This document shows, in pieces, positions 56,116 to 64,000 of a stretch of 64,000 nt of DNA. A program made the position numbers and the translations under genes. A model generated the notes under the pieces. That model was not told where the DNA came from. It did no database searches and saw only the letters and a list, made by a program, of their open reading frames with translations. Origin of the DNA: an uncultured Pelagibacteraceae bacterium (GTDB taxonomy: Bacteria > Pseudomonadota > Alphaproteobacteria > Pelagibacterales > Pelagibacteraceae). Location of the stretch: contig CACOXX010000001.1 of assembly GCA_902631265.1 (NCBI GenBank), positions 1-64,000 of the forward strand, read 5' to 3'. Numbering within the stretch: position 1 is the first letter of the stretch; each line of letters begins with the position of its first letter.

Positions 56116-56486
56116 TCCCAGTCCAAAGCCCCTTTCTTCCACTCATAAATAAATCCTACAGTTAAAATAAACAAAAATATCATCATTGACACAAAGCCAA
56201 ATATTCCAATTTTTCCTAAAGAAATTGCCCATGGAAAAAGGAAGGCTATTTCTAAATCAAATATTATAAATAATATTGCCACTAAATAAAATCTAACATC
56301 AAACTCCATTCTGGAATCATTAAAAGGTTCGAAACCACACTCATAAGCAGATAATTTTTCCGGATCAGGGTTTTTAGGCGCAAACACAAAATTTAGGAAA
56401 ATGAACCCAATACTTAGAAGTAGAGCAACTCCAAAAAATATAATAATTGTCAGATAGTTATTTAAAAAATCTCCGTACATATTCAT
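56112..56486 (-). CDS. nuoA: NADH-quinone oxidoreductase subunit A
   Basis: NuoA is a three-helix membrane subunit near the quinone site. The 124-residue protein has [20 protein letters not shown], the signature loop containing the redox-gated cysteine, followed by [12 protein letters not shown]. Start ATG 56486 is used; a second ATG two codons later is possible. It is the first nuo gene and lies 102 bases from tRNA-Asp, transcribed in the same direction. Confidence 0.97.
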   Translation of the reverse strand: MNMYGDFLNNYLTIIIFFGVALLLSIGFIFLNFVFAPKNPDPEKLSAYECGFEPFNDSRMEFDVRFYLVAILFIIFDLEIAFLFPWAISLGKIGIFGFVSMMIFLFILTVGFIYEWKKGALDWE

Positions 56487-56566
56487 TTATATATAATCTT
56501 TTTAATTAAATGAAAGTGCAGTTAAGTCACGTTATTGGGGGCTAATTTGTTGAAAGATTTGTGTTA

Positions 56567-56583
56567 TTGATAATTATTATCAA
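56567..56583 (-). promoter_or_regulatory. Perfect 17-base palindrome, Fur-like 6-1-6 site, between tRNA-Asp and nuoA
   Basis: TTGATAAT-A-ATTATCAA has two perfect 8-base arms around one central base. Its core GATAAT-N-ATTATC (56569-56581) equals the 6-1-6 form of the classical Fur operator consensus. It lies 5 bases after the tRNA-Asp CCA and 81 bases before the nuoA ATG. Complex I holds many iron-sulfur clusters, so iron control would make sense. In an A+T-rich genome such palindromes can occur by chance, and it could instead be an A+T-rich hairpin involved in tRNA 3' processing. Confidence 0.35.
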
Positions 56584-56588
56584 AAAAC

Positions 56589-56665
56589 TGGCGGGAGTGA
56601 CGGGACTCGAACCCGCGACCTATCGCGTGACAGGCGATCGCTCTAACCAACTGAGCTACACCCCC
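56589..56665 (-). tRNA. tRNA-Asp (GTC)
   Basis: Reading the minus strand from 56665, the acceptor arm GGGGGTG pairs with CACTCCC, the D-arm reads TAGCTCAGTTGG, the anticodon loop is CTGTCAC with anticodon GTC, and the T-arm is GCGGGTTCGAGTCCCGT. The 3' CCA is encoded in the DNA (56591-56589). It follows tRNA-Val by 11 bases and precedes nuoA, as in many alphaproteobacteria. Confidence 0.97.
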
Positions 56666-56676
56666 ATTTCTAATTT

Positions 56677-56752
56677 TGGTGGGCGGTAAAGGACTCGAAC
56701 CTTTGACCCCCTCGGTGTAAACGAGATGCTCTACCAACTGAGCTAACCGCCC
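56677..56752 (-). tRNA. tRNA-Val (TAC)
   Basis: On the minus strand from 56752 the acceptor arm GGGCGGT pairs with ACCGCCC, the D-arm is TAGCTCAGTTGG, the anticodon loop TTTACAC gives anticodon TAC, and the T-arm is AAAGGTTCGAGTCCTTT. The 3' CCA is encoded (56679-56677). It heads a tRNA-Val/tRNA-Asp pair and has a good promoter just upstream. Confidence 0.97.
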
Positions 56753-56770
56753 TTACCAAAAACAATGTTT

Positions 56771-56798
56771 TTTATATCTTTTAGTACCAATACGTCAA
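56771..56798 (-). promoter_or_regulatory. Promoter of the tRNA-Val/tRNA-Asp (and possibly nuo) transcript
   Basis: On the minus strand TTGACG (56798-56793) and TATAAA (56776-56771) are separated by 16 bases, close to the housekeeping sigma-70 consensus. The predicted start near 56764 is about 12 bases before tRNA-Val. The site lies in the 57-base gap after the TPR gene. No terminator is seen after tRNA-Asp, so nuo could be read from it. Confidence 0.6.
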
Positions 56799-56809
56799 GT
56801 TATATTAAT

Positions 56810-58267
56810 TTAATTTATTAATCTTTTTATATCTTTTTTTACTTCATTAAAAACAGTAAACCAATCATCTTGTGTTTTTTGTCTATATATTTTTATAGAG
56901 TTATACCATGGTGAATAGTTGACATCATGTAACCATCTCCATTCACAATTTTTTTGCAAAAGTAAAAAAGTTTTTTTACCAAGTGCACCTGATAAGTGAG
57001 CAATCGAAGTATCACAAGTAATTACTAAATCTAAATTTTCGATGATAGCGGCCGTATCTACAAAAGGTACATCTTCGTCAAAATTATCTATAACATTTAA
57101 TTTAATTTGATTACTTAATTCATTTATTTGGCTTAGACCATTAATCTTTTGTAAACTATACAACTTTATCTTATTAATTAATGAAATATCATTAAAATAT
57201 TTTAGTTTGAAAGATCTTCCTTTATCAAAATCAGGATTTGGACTAGCCTGCCAATTAATTCCAATATTTAAAAACTGATGATCGAAAGTTTTTTTCCATC
57301 TAGCAATCCTTTTTTTATTTGCAAAAAAATATTTATTATTAAATGGAATATTTTTTAGAGTGGTAGAAAATTTAAATGGTAGGGAAAGTAAAGGACAATG
57401 AATATCAAAGTCAGGGAGATTTTCATTATTTGAAAAAATATAACTATCAAAATTTGACTCTTTAAATAATTGAACTAATCTTTTATCGACTTGTAATATA
57501 GCTTTTTTTGCCTTCGATTTTATTAAATTGAAATATCTCACAAAATGAATATTATCACCTAATCCCTGCTCCCCATGAATTAAAATAATTTTATTATCTA
57601 AATTATCAATTCCATTCCAGCATGGTTGATTGAATTCTCTTTTTGGAGATGGAAAGTTTGTTGTTCCCCAACGATGTTCATAATTTTTCCATCCGTTTTT
57701 ATAATCACCAATTTTTAATTGTGTTAAAGCTTTAAAAAATAGAGAATTTGAATATTTTGGAGTTATCTTTAGAGCTTCATCAAAATCTTTAATTGCATCA
57801 TTAAATTTAAATAGCAAGCTCTTTACCACGGCCCTGTTGTGATATGCGGTATAATGATTTTTATTAATTGAAATTGCCTCATTTAAATTTTCAATTGACT
57901 GATCTAGCTTATTAATTTCCTTGTATAAAATCCCAAGATTAAAAAAGGCATTATAGTTATTTTTATCAATTGAAATCGCTTTTTTATAGTCGGAGATAGC
58001 ATTTTCTATATTATTTAGTTTAAAATTTACAACACCTCTATTTGAATAACATTCAGAGTTATTTGGATTTACTTGTAAAGATTCATTAAATAATTTTAGA
58101 GACAAATCATAATTTTTCTCATCTGACTCAATTATTCCAAGAAGTCTTAAAATTTGCGGGTTTCTATCTATTTTAAGTAAATTAATATAAATTTTTTTAG
58201 CTTCATGAGGTTTATTTTTTTTTTGAAGATCAACCGCTTTTAAAGCTAGTTTATTAAAATCGTCCAT
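56810..58267 (-). CDS. TPR protein with C-terminal glycosyltransferase-like domain
   Basis: The 485-residue protein has about six tetratricopeptide repeats over roughly residues 5-205 (for example NNSECYSNRGVVNFKLNN and NNYNAFFNLGILYKEIN), then a GT-B-like domain. The latter begins with LIHGEQGLGDNIHFVRY (about 230) and ends with ITCDTSIAHLSGALGKKTF and RWLHDVNYSPWYNSIKIYRQ near the C-terminus, a combination typical of TPR proteins related to O-GlcNAc transferases and GT9 heptosyltransferases. The substrate cannot be read from the sequence, and some members may be inactive. No signal peptide or membrane helix is seen. It lies between lon and tRNA-Val, where alphaproteobacteria often have hupB; gaps of 54 and 57 bases suggest its own transcription unit. 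Confidence 0.85.
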   Translation of the reverse strand: MDDFNKLALKAVDLQKKNKPHEAKKIYINLLKIDRNPQILRLLGIIESDEKNYDLSLKLFNESLQVNPNNSECYSNRGVVNFKLNNIENAISDYKKAISIDKNNYNAFFNLGILYKEINKLDQSIENLNEAISINKNHYTAYHNRAVVKSLLFKFNDAIKDFDEALKITPKYSNSLFFKALTQLKIGDYKNGWKNYEHRWGTTNFPSPKREFNQPCWNGIDNLDNKIILIHGEQGLGDNIHFVRYFNLIKSKAKKAILQVDKRLVQLFKESNFDSYIFSNNENLPDFDIHCPLLSLPFKFSTTLKNIPFNNKYFFANKKRIARWKKTFDHQFLNIGINWQASPNPDFDKGRSFKLKYFNDISLINKIKLYSLQKINGLSQINELSNQIKLNVIDNFDEDVPFVDTAAIIENLDLVITCDTSIAHLSGALGKKTFLLLQKNCEWRWLHDVNYSPWYNSIKIYRQKTQDDWFTVFNEVKKDIKRLIN

Positions 58268-58321
58268 CTCAACATAATAATAAACAGAATAAGCTAATTT
58301 ACTAATTAAAAATTACGAAAA

Positions 58322-60712
58322 TTACTGAATACTTGCTTGAGTTTTTTCAGATTTTTTGTTTTCTGAAATTTTATCTACCTCGACCCAGTCAGTTGGTTTA
58401 AGTTCTTTAGTCAGTGCAATTTTTAAAACTTCGTCAGCTGTATTCACGGGAGTTATTTTTATATCGTCAATTACTTTTTTAGGAATATCTACTAAATTTT
58501 TTTCGTTATCTTTTGGAATTAATACTTGTTTAATGCCAGCTCTGTGCGCCGCTAAAAGTTTCTCTTTTAATCCACCAATTGGTAAAACCTGACCTGTAAT
58601 TGTAACTTCACCAGTCATTGCAATTTCTCTTTTAACAGAAATTTTAGTAATTGATGAAACAATTGATGTTACCATAGCTATGCCGGCAGATGGACCATCT
58701 TTGGGTGTAGCGCCTTCCGGAACATGAATATGAAAATCTTTTTTCTCAAATGTTGGAGGAATAATTCCAAATTCTAAGCATTTAGATCTTACAAAAGATT
58801 TTGCTGCTTTAACTGACTCTTGCATTACATCGCCTAATTTACCAGTAATCTGCATACGACCTTTTCCAGGCATATTAACAGTTTCAATTTTCAAAATCTC
58901 ACCACCAAACTCTGTCCAAGCAAGACCTGTTACTATTCCAACTTTATTTTGCTCTTCAAGCTCACCAAATTTAAATTTTTTGACACCTAAAAAGTCACCT
59001 AAATTTTTATCATTAACAGTCACTTCATTACTCTCATTATTAACAACCTTTTTAACAACCTTTCGGGTAATTTTAGAAATTTCTCTTTCAAGATTTCTTA
59101 CTCCTGACTCTCGTGTATAATATCTAATTATATCCTTTATAGTACCGTCAGATAAATTCATTTCTCCATCCTTAACACCGTTATCTTTAATTTGTTTAGG
59201 TAGTAAATATTTATTAGCTATATTGATTTTTTCATCTTCGGTATATCCTGGTATTCTTATAACTTCCATTCTATCTAATAGAGGTGGAAGTATATTTAAG
59301 GTATTTGCTGTTGTTACAAATAAAACATCAGATAAATCATAGTCCACTTCTAAATAGTGATCATTAAAAGCCGTATTCTGCTCTGGGTCTAAAGCTTCCA
59401 ATAAAGCTGAAGATGGATCACCTCTGTAGTCATTTCCAACTTTGTCTATTTCATCAAGTAAGAACAATGGATTTTTTGTTCCTGCTTTTTTCATCATTTG
59501 AATAATCTTTCCAGGCAAAGAACCAATGTAAGTTCTTCTATGACCGCGCACTTCCGCCTCATCCCGTACTCCGCCTAGTGACATTCTTACAAATTGTCTA
59601 TTGGTTGCTTTCGCTATTGATTTTCCTAGAGATGTTTTTCCAACCCCTGGGGGCCCAACTAAACACAATATAGGGCCTTTTAATTTATTCATTCTTTTTT
59701 GAACAGCTAAAAATTCAATAATTCTTTCTTTAACTTTTTCAAGACCAAAATGATCTTCATCTAAAACTTTTTGGGCCTTATTTAAATCTATTTCAATTTT
59801 ATCTTTTTTAAACCATGGTAAATCTATCATCCAGTCCAAATAATTTCTAACAACTGTAGCTTCAGCAGACATCGGGCTCATATTTTTTAATTTTTTAAGT
59901 TCAGATAGACATTTTTTTTCAACATCCTTTGGCATTTTAGCTTTAAGGATTGCTTTATTTAAGTTTGATGTTTCATCTTTTCCATCTTCGATTTCTCCCA
60001 ACTCTTTCTGAATTGCTTTTAATTGCTCGTTCAAATAATACTCTCGCTGCGTTTTTTCCATCTGCGTCTTAACACGACCTCTAATTCTTTTTTCCACTCC
60101 AATAATACTTGTTTCATTTTCCATAATCTTAATAATTAGATTCAATCTTTTCTTGACATCTTGAGTTTCGAAAATTTGTTGTTTTTCAGAAATTGATGTA
60201 TTTAAATGAGATGCGATATTATCTGCAATTTTTGATGGGTCTTTTAAAACTTTAATGTTATTAATTGTTTCGCTTGAAATTTTTTTATTAATTGATGTCA
60301 ACTTTTCAAGTTTTTTTACAGCTGATAGGGCTATTGGCATTAAATCATCTTCTTTATCTATTTGATCATTCACTTTTTCATATGAGCAAGTTATAAAATC
60401 TTTGTTATCGCTATAATTAGTTATTTTCACACGATTAATTCCCTCGACAAGTACTTTAACAGTACCGTCTGGTAGTTTTAAAAGTTGAAGTATGTTGCTT
60501 TCGCAACCATAAGTAAAAACATCATTTTTGGTTGGATCGTCAACTTCTGAATTTTTTTGAGTTATTAAAATAATTTTCTTCTCTTTTTTCATCACCTCAT
60601 TGAGAGCATTAATTGATTTATCTCTCCCTACAAATAATGGAATCACCATATTTGGAAATACTACAATGTCTCTCAAAGGTAATAACGGTAAATTAAATTT
60701 TACTTCCATCAT
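58322..60712 (-). CDS. lon: Lon ATP-dependent protease
   Basis: Lon degrades damaged and specific regulatory proteins in the cytoplasm. The 796-residue protein has the N-terminal substrate domain (LPLLPLRDIVVFP at about 7-19), an AAA+ module with Walker A GPPGVGKTSLGKS and Walker B FLLDEIDK, and the C-terminal protease domain with the catalytic dyad S675 in KDGPSAGIAM and K718 in GLKEKLLAAHRAG. Complete and typical. It lies 58 bases after clpX. No clear heat-shock (sigma-32) promoter can be recognised in that gap. Confidence 0.98.
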   Translation of the reverse strand: MMEVKFNLPLLPLRDIVVFPNMVIPLFVGRDKSINALNEVMKKEKKIILITQKNSEVDDPTKNDVFTYGCESNILQLLKLPDGTVKVLVEGINRVKITNYSDNKDFITCSYEKVNDQIDKEDDLMPIALSAVKKLEKLTSINKKISSETINNIKVLKDPSKIADNIASHLNTSISEKQQIFETQDVKKRLNLIIKIMENETSIIGVEKRIRGRVKTQMEKTQREYYLNEQLKAIQKELGEIEDGKDETSNLNKAILKAKMPKDVEKKCLSELKKLKNMSPMSAEATVVRNYLDWMIDLPWFKKDKIEIDLNKAQKVLDEDHFGLEKVKERIIEFLAVQKRMNKLKGPILCLVGPPGVGKTSLGKSIAKATNRQFVRMSLGGVRDEAEVRGHRRTYIGSLPGKIIQMMKKAGTKNPLFLLDEIDKVGNDYRGDPSSALLEALDPEQNTAFNDHYLEVDYDLSDVLFVTTANTLNILPPLLDRMEVIRIPGYTEDEKINIANKYLLPKQIKDNGVKDGEMNLSDGTIKDIIRYYTRESGVRNLEREISKITRKVVKKVVNNESNEVTVNDKNLGDFLGVKKFKFGELEEQNKVGIVTGLAWTEFGGEILKIETVNMPGKGRMQITGKLGDVMQESVKAAKSFVRSKCLEFGIIPPTFEKKDFHIHVPEGATPKDGPSAGIAMVTSIVSSITKISVKREIAMTGEVTITGQVLPIGGLKEKLLAAHRAGIKQVLIPKDNEKNLVDIPKKVIDDIKITPVNTADEVLKIALTKELKPTDWVEVDKISENKKSEKTQASIQ

Positions 60713-60770
60713 CTAAATATGGATATTAAATTAAAATTTGCAATACTTATTTATTGTTTGTTAACTATAT

Positions 60771-62045
60771 TTATGCTGCAGATGTTTTAGACTTTTCTTT
60801 ATCTTTATCTTTTTGAGCATTTTTAGAATGGACAATAATTGGCTGGCTCTGCCCTTTGGCCGCACCTAAGTCGATTATAACCTCATTTACATTATCCATA
60901 CTTGGTAAATCAAACATTGTTTTTAAAAGTATACTTTCTAGAATCGATCTTAACCCTCTCGCTCCTGTTTTTTTATTAATTGCTTTTTGAGCAATTTCTT
61001 TAATTGCTGTATCTTTAAATATAAGTTTAGCTCCTTCTAACTTAAACAACTCTTGATATTGTTTAATTAGAGAATTTTTAGGTTCTTGTAAAATTTTTAT
61101 TAAAGATTTTTCATCTAAATCCTCTAAAGTCGCTATTATTGGCAGTCTTCCTATAAACTCCGGTATCAATCCATATTTTAATAAATCTTCTGGCTCCAAA
61201 CTTTTCATCCATTCACCTGTTTTTTTATCTTCGGTATTTTTAACTTCTGCCCCAAATCCTATTGAAGATCCTTTATCTCTTTGTGAAATTATTTTATCTA
61301 GACCCGCAAAAGCTCCTCCGCAAATAAATAAAATATTTGTTGTATCTACTTGTAAAAATTCCTGTTGAGGATGTTTTCTTCCACCTTGGGGTGGTACGCT
61401 TGCGATTGTGCCCTCCATTATTTTTAATAATGCCTGTTGAACACCTTCTCCTGAAACATCTCTTGTAATAGAAGGGTTTTCTGATTTTCTGCTAATCTTG
61501 TCTACTTCATCAATGTAAACTATTCCTCGTTGAGCCTTTTCAACATTATAATCAGCAGCCTGTAAAAGTTTTAAAATTATATTTTCAACATCTTCTCCCA
61601 CATATCCAGCTTCAGTTAAAGTTGTTGCGTCTGCCATTGTAAAAGGAACATCTAATATTCTTGCTAATGTTTGTGCCAGTAAAGTTTTTCCACATCCAGT
61701 TGGGCCAATTAATAATATATTTGATTTAGCTAATTCAACGTTTTTACTTGTTTTGTTTTCGTAATTTAATCTTTTGTAATGATTGTGAACAGCTACAGAT
61801 AAAACTTTTTTTGCAAGTTGTTGGCCAATTACATAATCATCTAGAACTGAACAAATTTGTTTTGGAGAAGGCAAACCATCTTGATGTTTTACAAATGTAT
61901 CTTTGTTCTCCTCTTTAATTATGTCCATACATAATTCAACACATTCATCACATATGAAAACTGTTGGCCCTGCAATTAATTTTCTTACTTCGTGTTGGCT
62001 TTTGCCACAAAAAGAACAGTATAAAATGTTTTTACTACCTGACAT
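60771..62045 (-). CDS. clpX: ClpX, ATPase subunit of the ClpXP protease
   Basis: ClpX unfolds substrates and feeds them into ClpP. The 424-residue protein has the N-terminal zinc-binding domain with C10, C13, C32 and C35, Walker A GPTGCGKT at 114-121, Walker [11 protein letters not shown], pore-loop YVGEDVE, and the ClpP-docking loop with an IGF tripeptide in SSIGFGAE. A lysine/serine-rich tail ends the protein. It lies downstream of clpP with a 101-base gap that may hold its own promoter. Confidence 0.98.
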   Translation of the reverse strand: MSGSKNILYCSFCGKSQHEVRKLIAGPTVFICDECVELCMDIIKEENKDTFVKHQDGLPSPKQICSVLDDYVIGQQLAKKVLSVAVHNHYKRLNYENKTSKNVELAKSNILLIGPTGCGKTLLAQTLARILDVPFTMADATTLTEAGYVGEDVENIILKLLQAADYNVEKAQRGIVYIDEVDKISRKSENPSITRDVSGEGVQQALLKIMEGTIASVPPQGGRKHPQQEFLQVDTTNILFICGGAFAGLDKIISQRDKGSSIGFGAEVKNTEDKKTGEWMKSLEPEDLLKYGLIPEFIGRLPIIATLEDLDEKSLIKILQEPKNSLIKQYQELFKLEGAKLIFKDTAIKEIAQKAINKKTGARGLRSILESILLKTMFDLPSMDNVNEVIIDLGAAKGQSQPIIVHSKNAQKDKDKEKSKTSAA

Positions 62046-62085
62046 ATTTTTTTAAATTGTTAAAACGAATCATTACTACTACTTT

Positions 62086-62091
62086 ATTATA
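62086..62091 (-). promoter_or_regulatory. Possible clpX -10 element
   Basis: A perfect TATAAT lies on the minus strand in the 101-base gap between clpP and clpX, about 40 bases before the clpX ATG. No convincing -35 element is found 16-18 bases upstream, so the promoter call is weak. The rest of the gap shows no terminator hairpin. Confidence 0.35.
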
Positions 62092-62146
62092 AAATGTGTT
62101 TATGAGGCAAGTGTAGTGTTTAGATTGAGCTATATCTTGTGGAATA

Positions 62147-62758
62147 CTACGATCTTTTTTCAACAACTTGATCTATCAAACCAAATTCTTTAGCATTTTC
62201 GGACGTCATGAAATTATCTCTTTCAAGAGCAATTTTAATTTCATCCTCGCTTTTTCCAGTGTGTTTGGAATATATTTGGTTCAATCTTTTTTTAAGAGAA
62301 AGAACTTCATTCGCATGTATTTCTATATCTGTTGCCTGACCTTGAAAACCTGCAGATGGTTGATGGACCATTATTCTTGAATTAGGAAGAGAAAATCTTT
62401 TTCCTTTTTCGCCTGCAGCCAAAAGAAAAGATCCCATTGATGCAGCTTGACCAATACATAATGTTGAAACATCTGGTTTTATATATTGCATAGTATCATA
62501 AATACCTAATCCAGCAGTTACTAAACCACCAGGACTGTTAATGTATAAGGAAATTTCTTTTTTAGGATTTTCAGACTCAAGAAACAAAAGTTGTGCAGTT
62601 ACTAATGATGCAACGTTATCATTAATTGGACCAACTAAAAAAACAATTCTCTCTTTTAATAATCTTGAGTAAATATCATAAGCTCTTTCACCTCTACTTG
62701 ATTGCTCAACAACCATTGGGATCAGAGTATTCATTTGTTCTAAGATTTTTTCACTCAT
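62147..62758 (-). CDS. clpP: ClpP, proteolytic subunit of ClpXP
   Basis: ClpP is the serine peptidase barrel that partners ClpX. The 203-residue protein has the catalytic serine S108 in [15 protein letters not shown]132 in IMVHQPSAG and the aspartate in the C-terminal third. A propeptide-like start ([20 protein letters not shown]) is present, with cleavage probably before the first conserved segment. It lies 32 bases after tig and 101 bases before clpX, the standard tig-clpP-clpX order. Confidence 0.98.
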   Translation of the reverse strand: MSEKILEQMNTLIPMVVEQSSRGERAYDIYSRLLKERIVFLVGPINDNVASLVTAQLLFLESENPKKEISLYINSPGGLVTAGLGIYDTMQYIKPDVSTLCIGQAASMGSFLLAAGEKGKRFSLPNSRIMVHQPSAGFQGQATDIEIHANEVLSLKKRLNQIYSKHTGKSEDEIKIALERDNFMTSENAKEFGLIDQVVEKRS

Positions 62759-62790
62759 AACTTCGAATCAATCACTTATACAACTTGGAA

Positions 62791-64000
62791 TTACTTTTTG
62801 CTAACTTTTTTTGCTTTTTTTTTAATTGGGGCTTTTTTTGGTTTCTTTTCAGATGTCTTAGGCTTCTTTTCAGTGACATCAGTAGATGATTTGACTTTTA
62901 GATTTTTTTCGTTTTCTTCTTTTAAAATTTTCTCTGCTTCTGATTTATCAATTTCTTTGACAGTTTTTTTAGCCTTTGATTTGATAAAATCAATTATCTT
63001 TTGTTCATAAATATTACCTCGTAATGAAGCTGCAGCTTCAGGATTTTTTTGATAATAATCCATTACAAGTTTTTCTTGTCCAGGCATCATACCAATTTGT
63101 TTTTGAATTTCAGATTGAATCTCTAGATTTTCAACTTTAATATTATTTTCTTCACCAATTTGATTAAGGATTAAGCCAAGTTTAATTCTTTTTTTTGCGT
63201 TTTTTAAATTTGTGCTTTTGTTTTTCTCTATTGTCTCTTTATCAAGACCTTGATTAAGAATGTTTAATTCTTGATCAATTAATGTACTTGGGATCTCATC
63301 AATTTTAAAATTTTCAATCTCCTCTAAAATTTGATTTTTTGAAATTTGATCTAGAGAATTTTTATATTGATCATTTAATTGTTTTGAAACTAGGTTTTTT
63401 AAATCATTTAAATCTTTAGCTCCAAGTTTTTTTGCAAACTCATTGTCAATAGGTAAAGGCTTGTGTTTCTTTACCGAAATAATCTTGCACATGAATGTTG
63501 CTTTTTTTCCAACTAACTCCTTTTCTGGAAAAATTTCTGGTAAAACTGCTTCAACTTTTATTTCCTCATCTTTTTTTGCTTTTAATAATTGTTTATCAAA
63601 ACCTTTTATGAATAAATCTTTTCCTAACTCTAATTGTGTGTTTTTACCTTCACTTCCTTTAAATTCTTTTCCATCTACAGTTGCTTTGTAATCAAATGTA
63701 ACTAAATCACCTTCATTAGCAACCTTTGCTGCATCAACTTCAACAAAATTTTTTTGATTTGATGCAATTTCCTTAATTCTTTTGTCTGTCTCTTCTTTAG
63801 ACAAATTTACTTTATATTCTTTAAATTTGATATTATCTAAAGTATTTAATTTTACTTTAGGCATCTCTGTAACGCTAATTACATATTCAAGATCTTTGCC
63901 TTCTCCAAATTGTTTTAAATCAATCTTGGGCTGAAGCGCAGGTTTAATTTTCTTTTCATCTAATGCTTTAGTGGTAGTTTCTTTTAAAATTTTATCTATA
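62791..64000 (-). CDS. tig: Trigger factor (partial, N-terminus beyond window)
   Basis: Trigger factor is the ribosome-bound chaperone that meets nascent chains. The frame is open from the window edge (first whole codon at 63999) to the stop at 62791, giving 402 visible residues. The start of the visible part, including KPALQPKIDLKQFGEGKDLE, is the end of the ribosome-binding domain, so about 50-60 residues with the signature loop are missing. The FKBP-type domain follows (ANEGDLVTFDYKATVDGKEF), then the helical arms. An internal methionine at 63864 is not the start. The last 35 residues are an unusually lysine-rich tail (KKPKKAPIKKKAKKVSKK). Confidence 0.94.
   Translation of the reverse strand, partial: IDKILKETTTKALDEKKIKPALQPKIDLKQFGEGKDLEYVISVTEMPKVKLNTLDNIKFKEYKVNLSKEETDKRIKEIASNQKNFVEVDAAKVANEGDLVTFDYKATVDGKEFKGSEGKNTQLELGKDLFIKGFDKQLLKAKKDEEIKVEAVLPEIFPEKELVGKKATFMCKIISVKKHKPLPIDNEFAKKLGAKDLNDLKNLVSKQLNDQYKNSLDQISKNQILEEIENFKIDEIPSTLIDQELNILNQGLDKETIEKNKSTNLKNAKKRIKLGLILNQIGEENNIKVENLEIQSEIQKQIGMMPGQEKLVMDYYQKNPEAAASLRGNIYEQKIIDFIKSKAKKTVKEIDKSEAEKILKEENEKNLKVKSSTDVTEKKPKTSEKKPKKAPIKKKAKKVSKK

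Noticed and set aside
56116-56142. GTG-initiated extension of nuoB
   Set aside because: The ATG at 56115 gives an ATGA overlap with nuoA and the family N-terminus.
60713-60770. Possible sigma-32 promoter before lon
   Set aside because: No CTTGAA-type or CCCCAT-type elements at suitable spacing; the region is simply A/T-rich.
1-64000. Mobile elements, CRISPR arrays, phage genes or a restriction system
   Set aside because: No transposase, integrase, repeat-spacer pattern or restriction-modification motif was seen; all genes but the TPR gene are housekeeping.

Overview
The window reads as a stretch of chromosome from a SAR11-type alphaproteobacterium (Pelagibacterales, close to 'Candidatus Pelagibacter'). 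This is inferred from the very low G+C, lysine/asparagine/isoleucine-rich proteins, near-absence of non-coding DNA (no gap reaches 130 bases), mostly 1-14 base gene overlaps, alphaproteobacterial gene order (ntrY-ntrX-trkA-trkH, ispDF fusion, lpxA-lpxI-lpxB, tig-clpP-clpX-lon-tRNA-Val-tRNA-Asp-nuoA..N), and alphaproteobacterial family variants (short ProS, RNase J, DUF1467, a GAAC-N7-GAAC LexA box). I see no mobile element, prophage, CRISPR array or rRNA.

Layout. 1-5147 (minus): NtrYX two-component system followed by TrkA and the first 216 residues of the potassium transporter TrkH, cut by the window edge. 5181-7246 (plus): ispDF, pgpA, pncC. 7229-13683 (minus): tpiA, secG, pyrG, kdsA, eno, ftsB, lipA and a COQ10/RatA-like protein. 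13740-21149 (plus): a PpiD-like chaperone, trpE-G-D-C, then lexA with its own SOS box, and gltX. 21126-42648 (minus): reading downstream, birA-coaX-RNase J-DUF1467-proS-lolC-lolD-dnaE, then rpsB-tsf-frr-uppS-cdsA-dxr-bamA-skp-fabZ-lpxD-lpxA-lpxI-lpxB. 42648-56486 (minus): a complete 14-gene nuo operon for respiratory complex I. 56589-56752: tRNA-Asp and tRNA-Val. 56810-64000 (minus): a TPR/glycosyltransferase-like protein, lon, clpX, clpP and the trigger factor gene, cut at its 5' end by the window edge.

The genes are almost all core housekeeping: envelope building (lipid A, undecaprenyl phosphate, phospholipid, BamA and Lol export), translation, replication, tryptophan synthesis, proton-pumping respiration and protein quality control. 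Several clusters look like the usual proteobacterial order with members cleanly removed: pyrH between tsf and frr, rseP between dxr and bamA, and probably pdh genes between ftsB and lipA.

Most interesting signals: a compact pseudoknot-capable leader directly in front of rpsB that would hide its ribosome binding site; an alphaproteobacterial LexA box filling the promoter spacer of lexA; a perfect Fur-like 6-1-6 palindrome between tRNA-Asp and the iron-rich nuo operon; an NtrX without the GAFTGA loop and an NtrY without a PAS domain; and a PpiD-like protein without a recognisable parvulin domain. No wholly new multi-gene system is evident.
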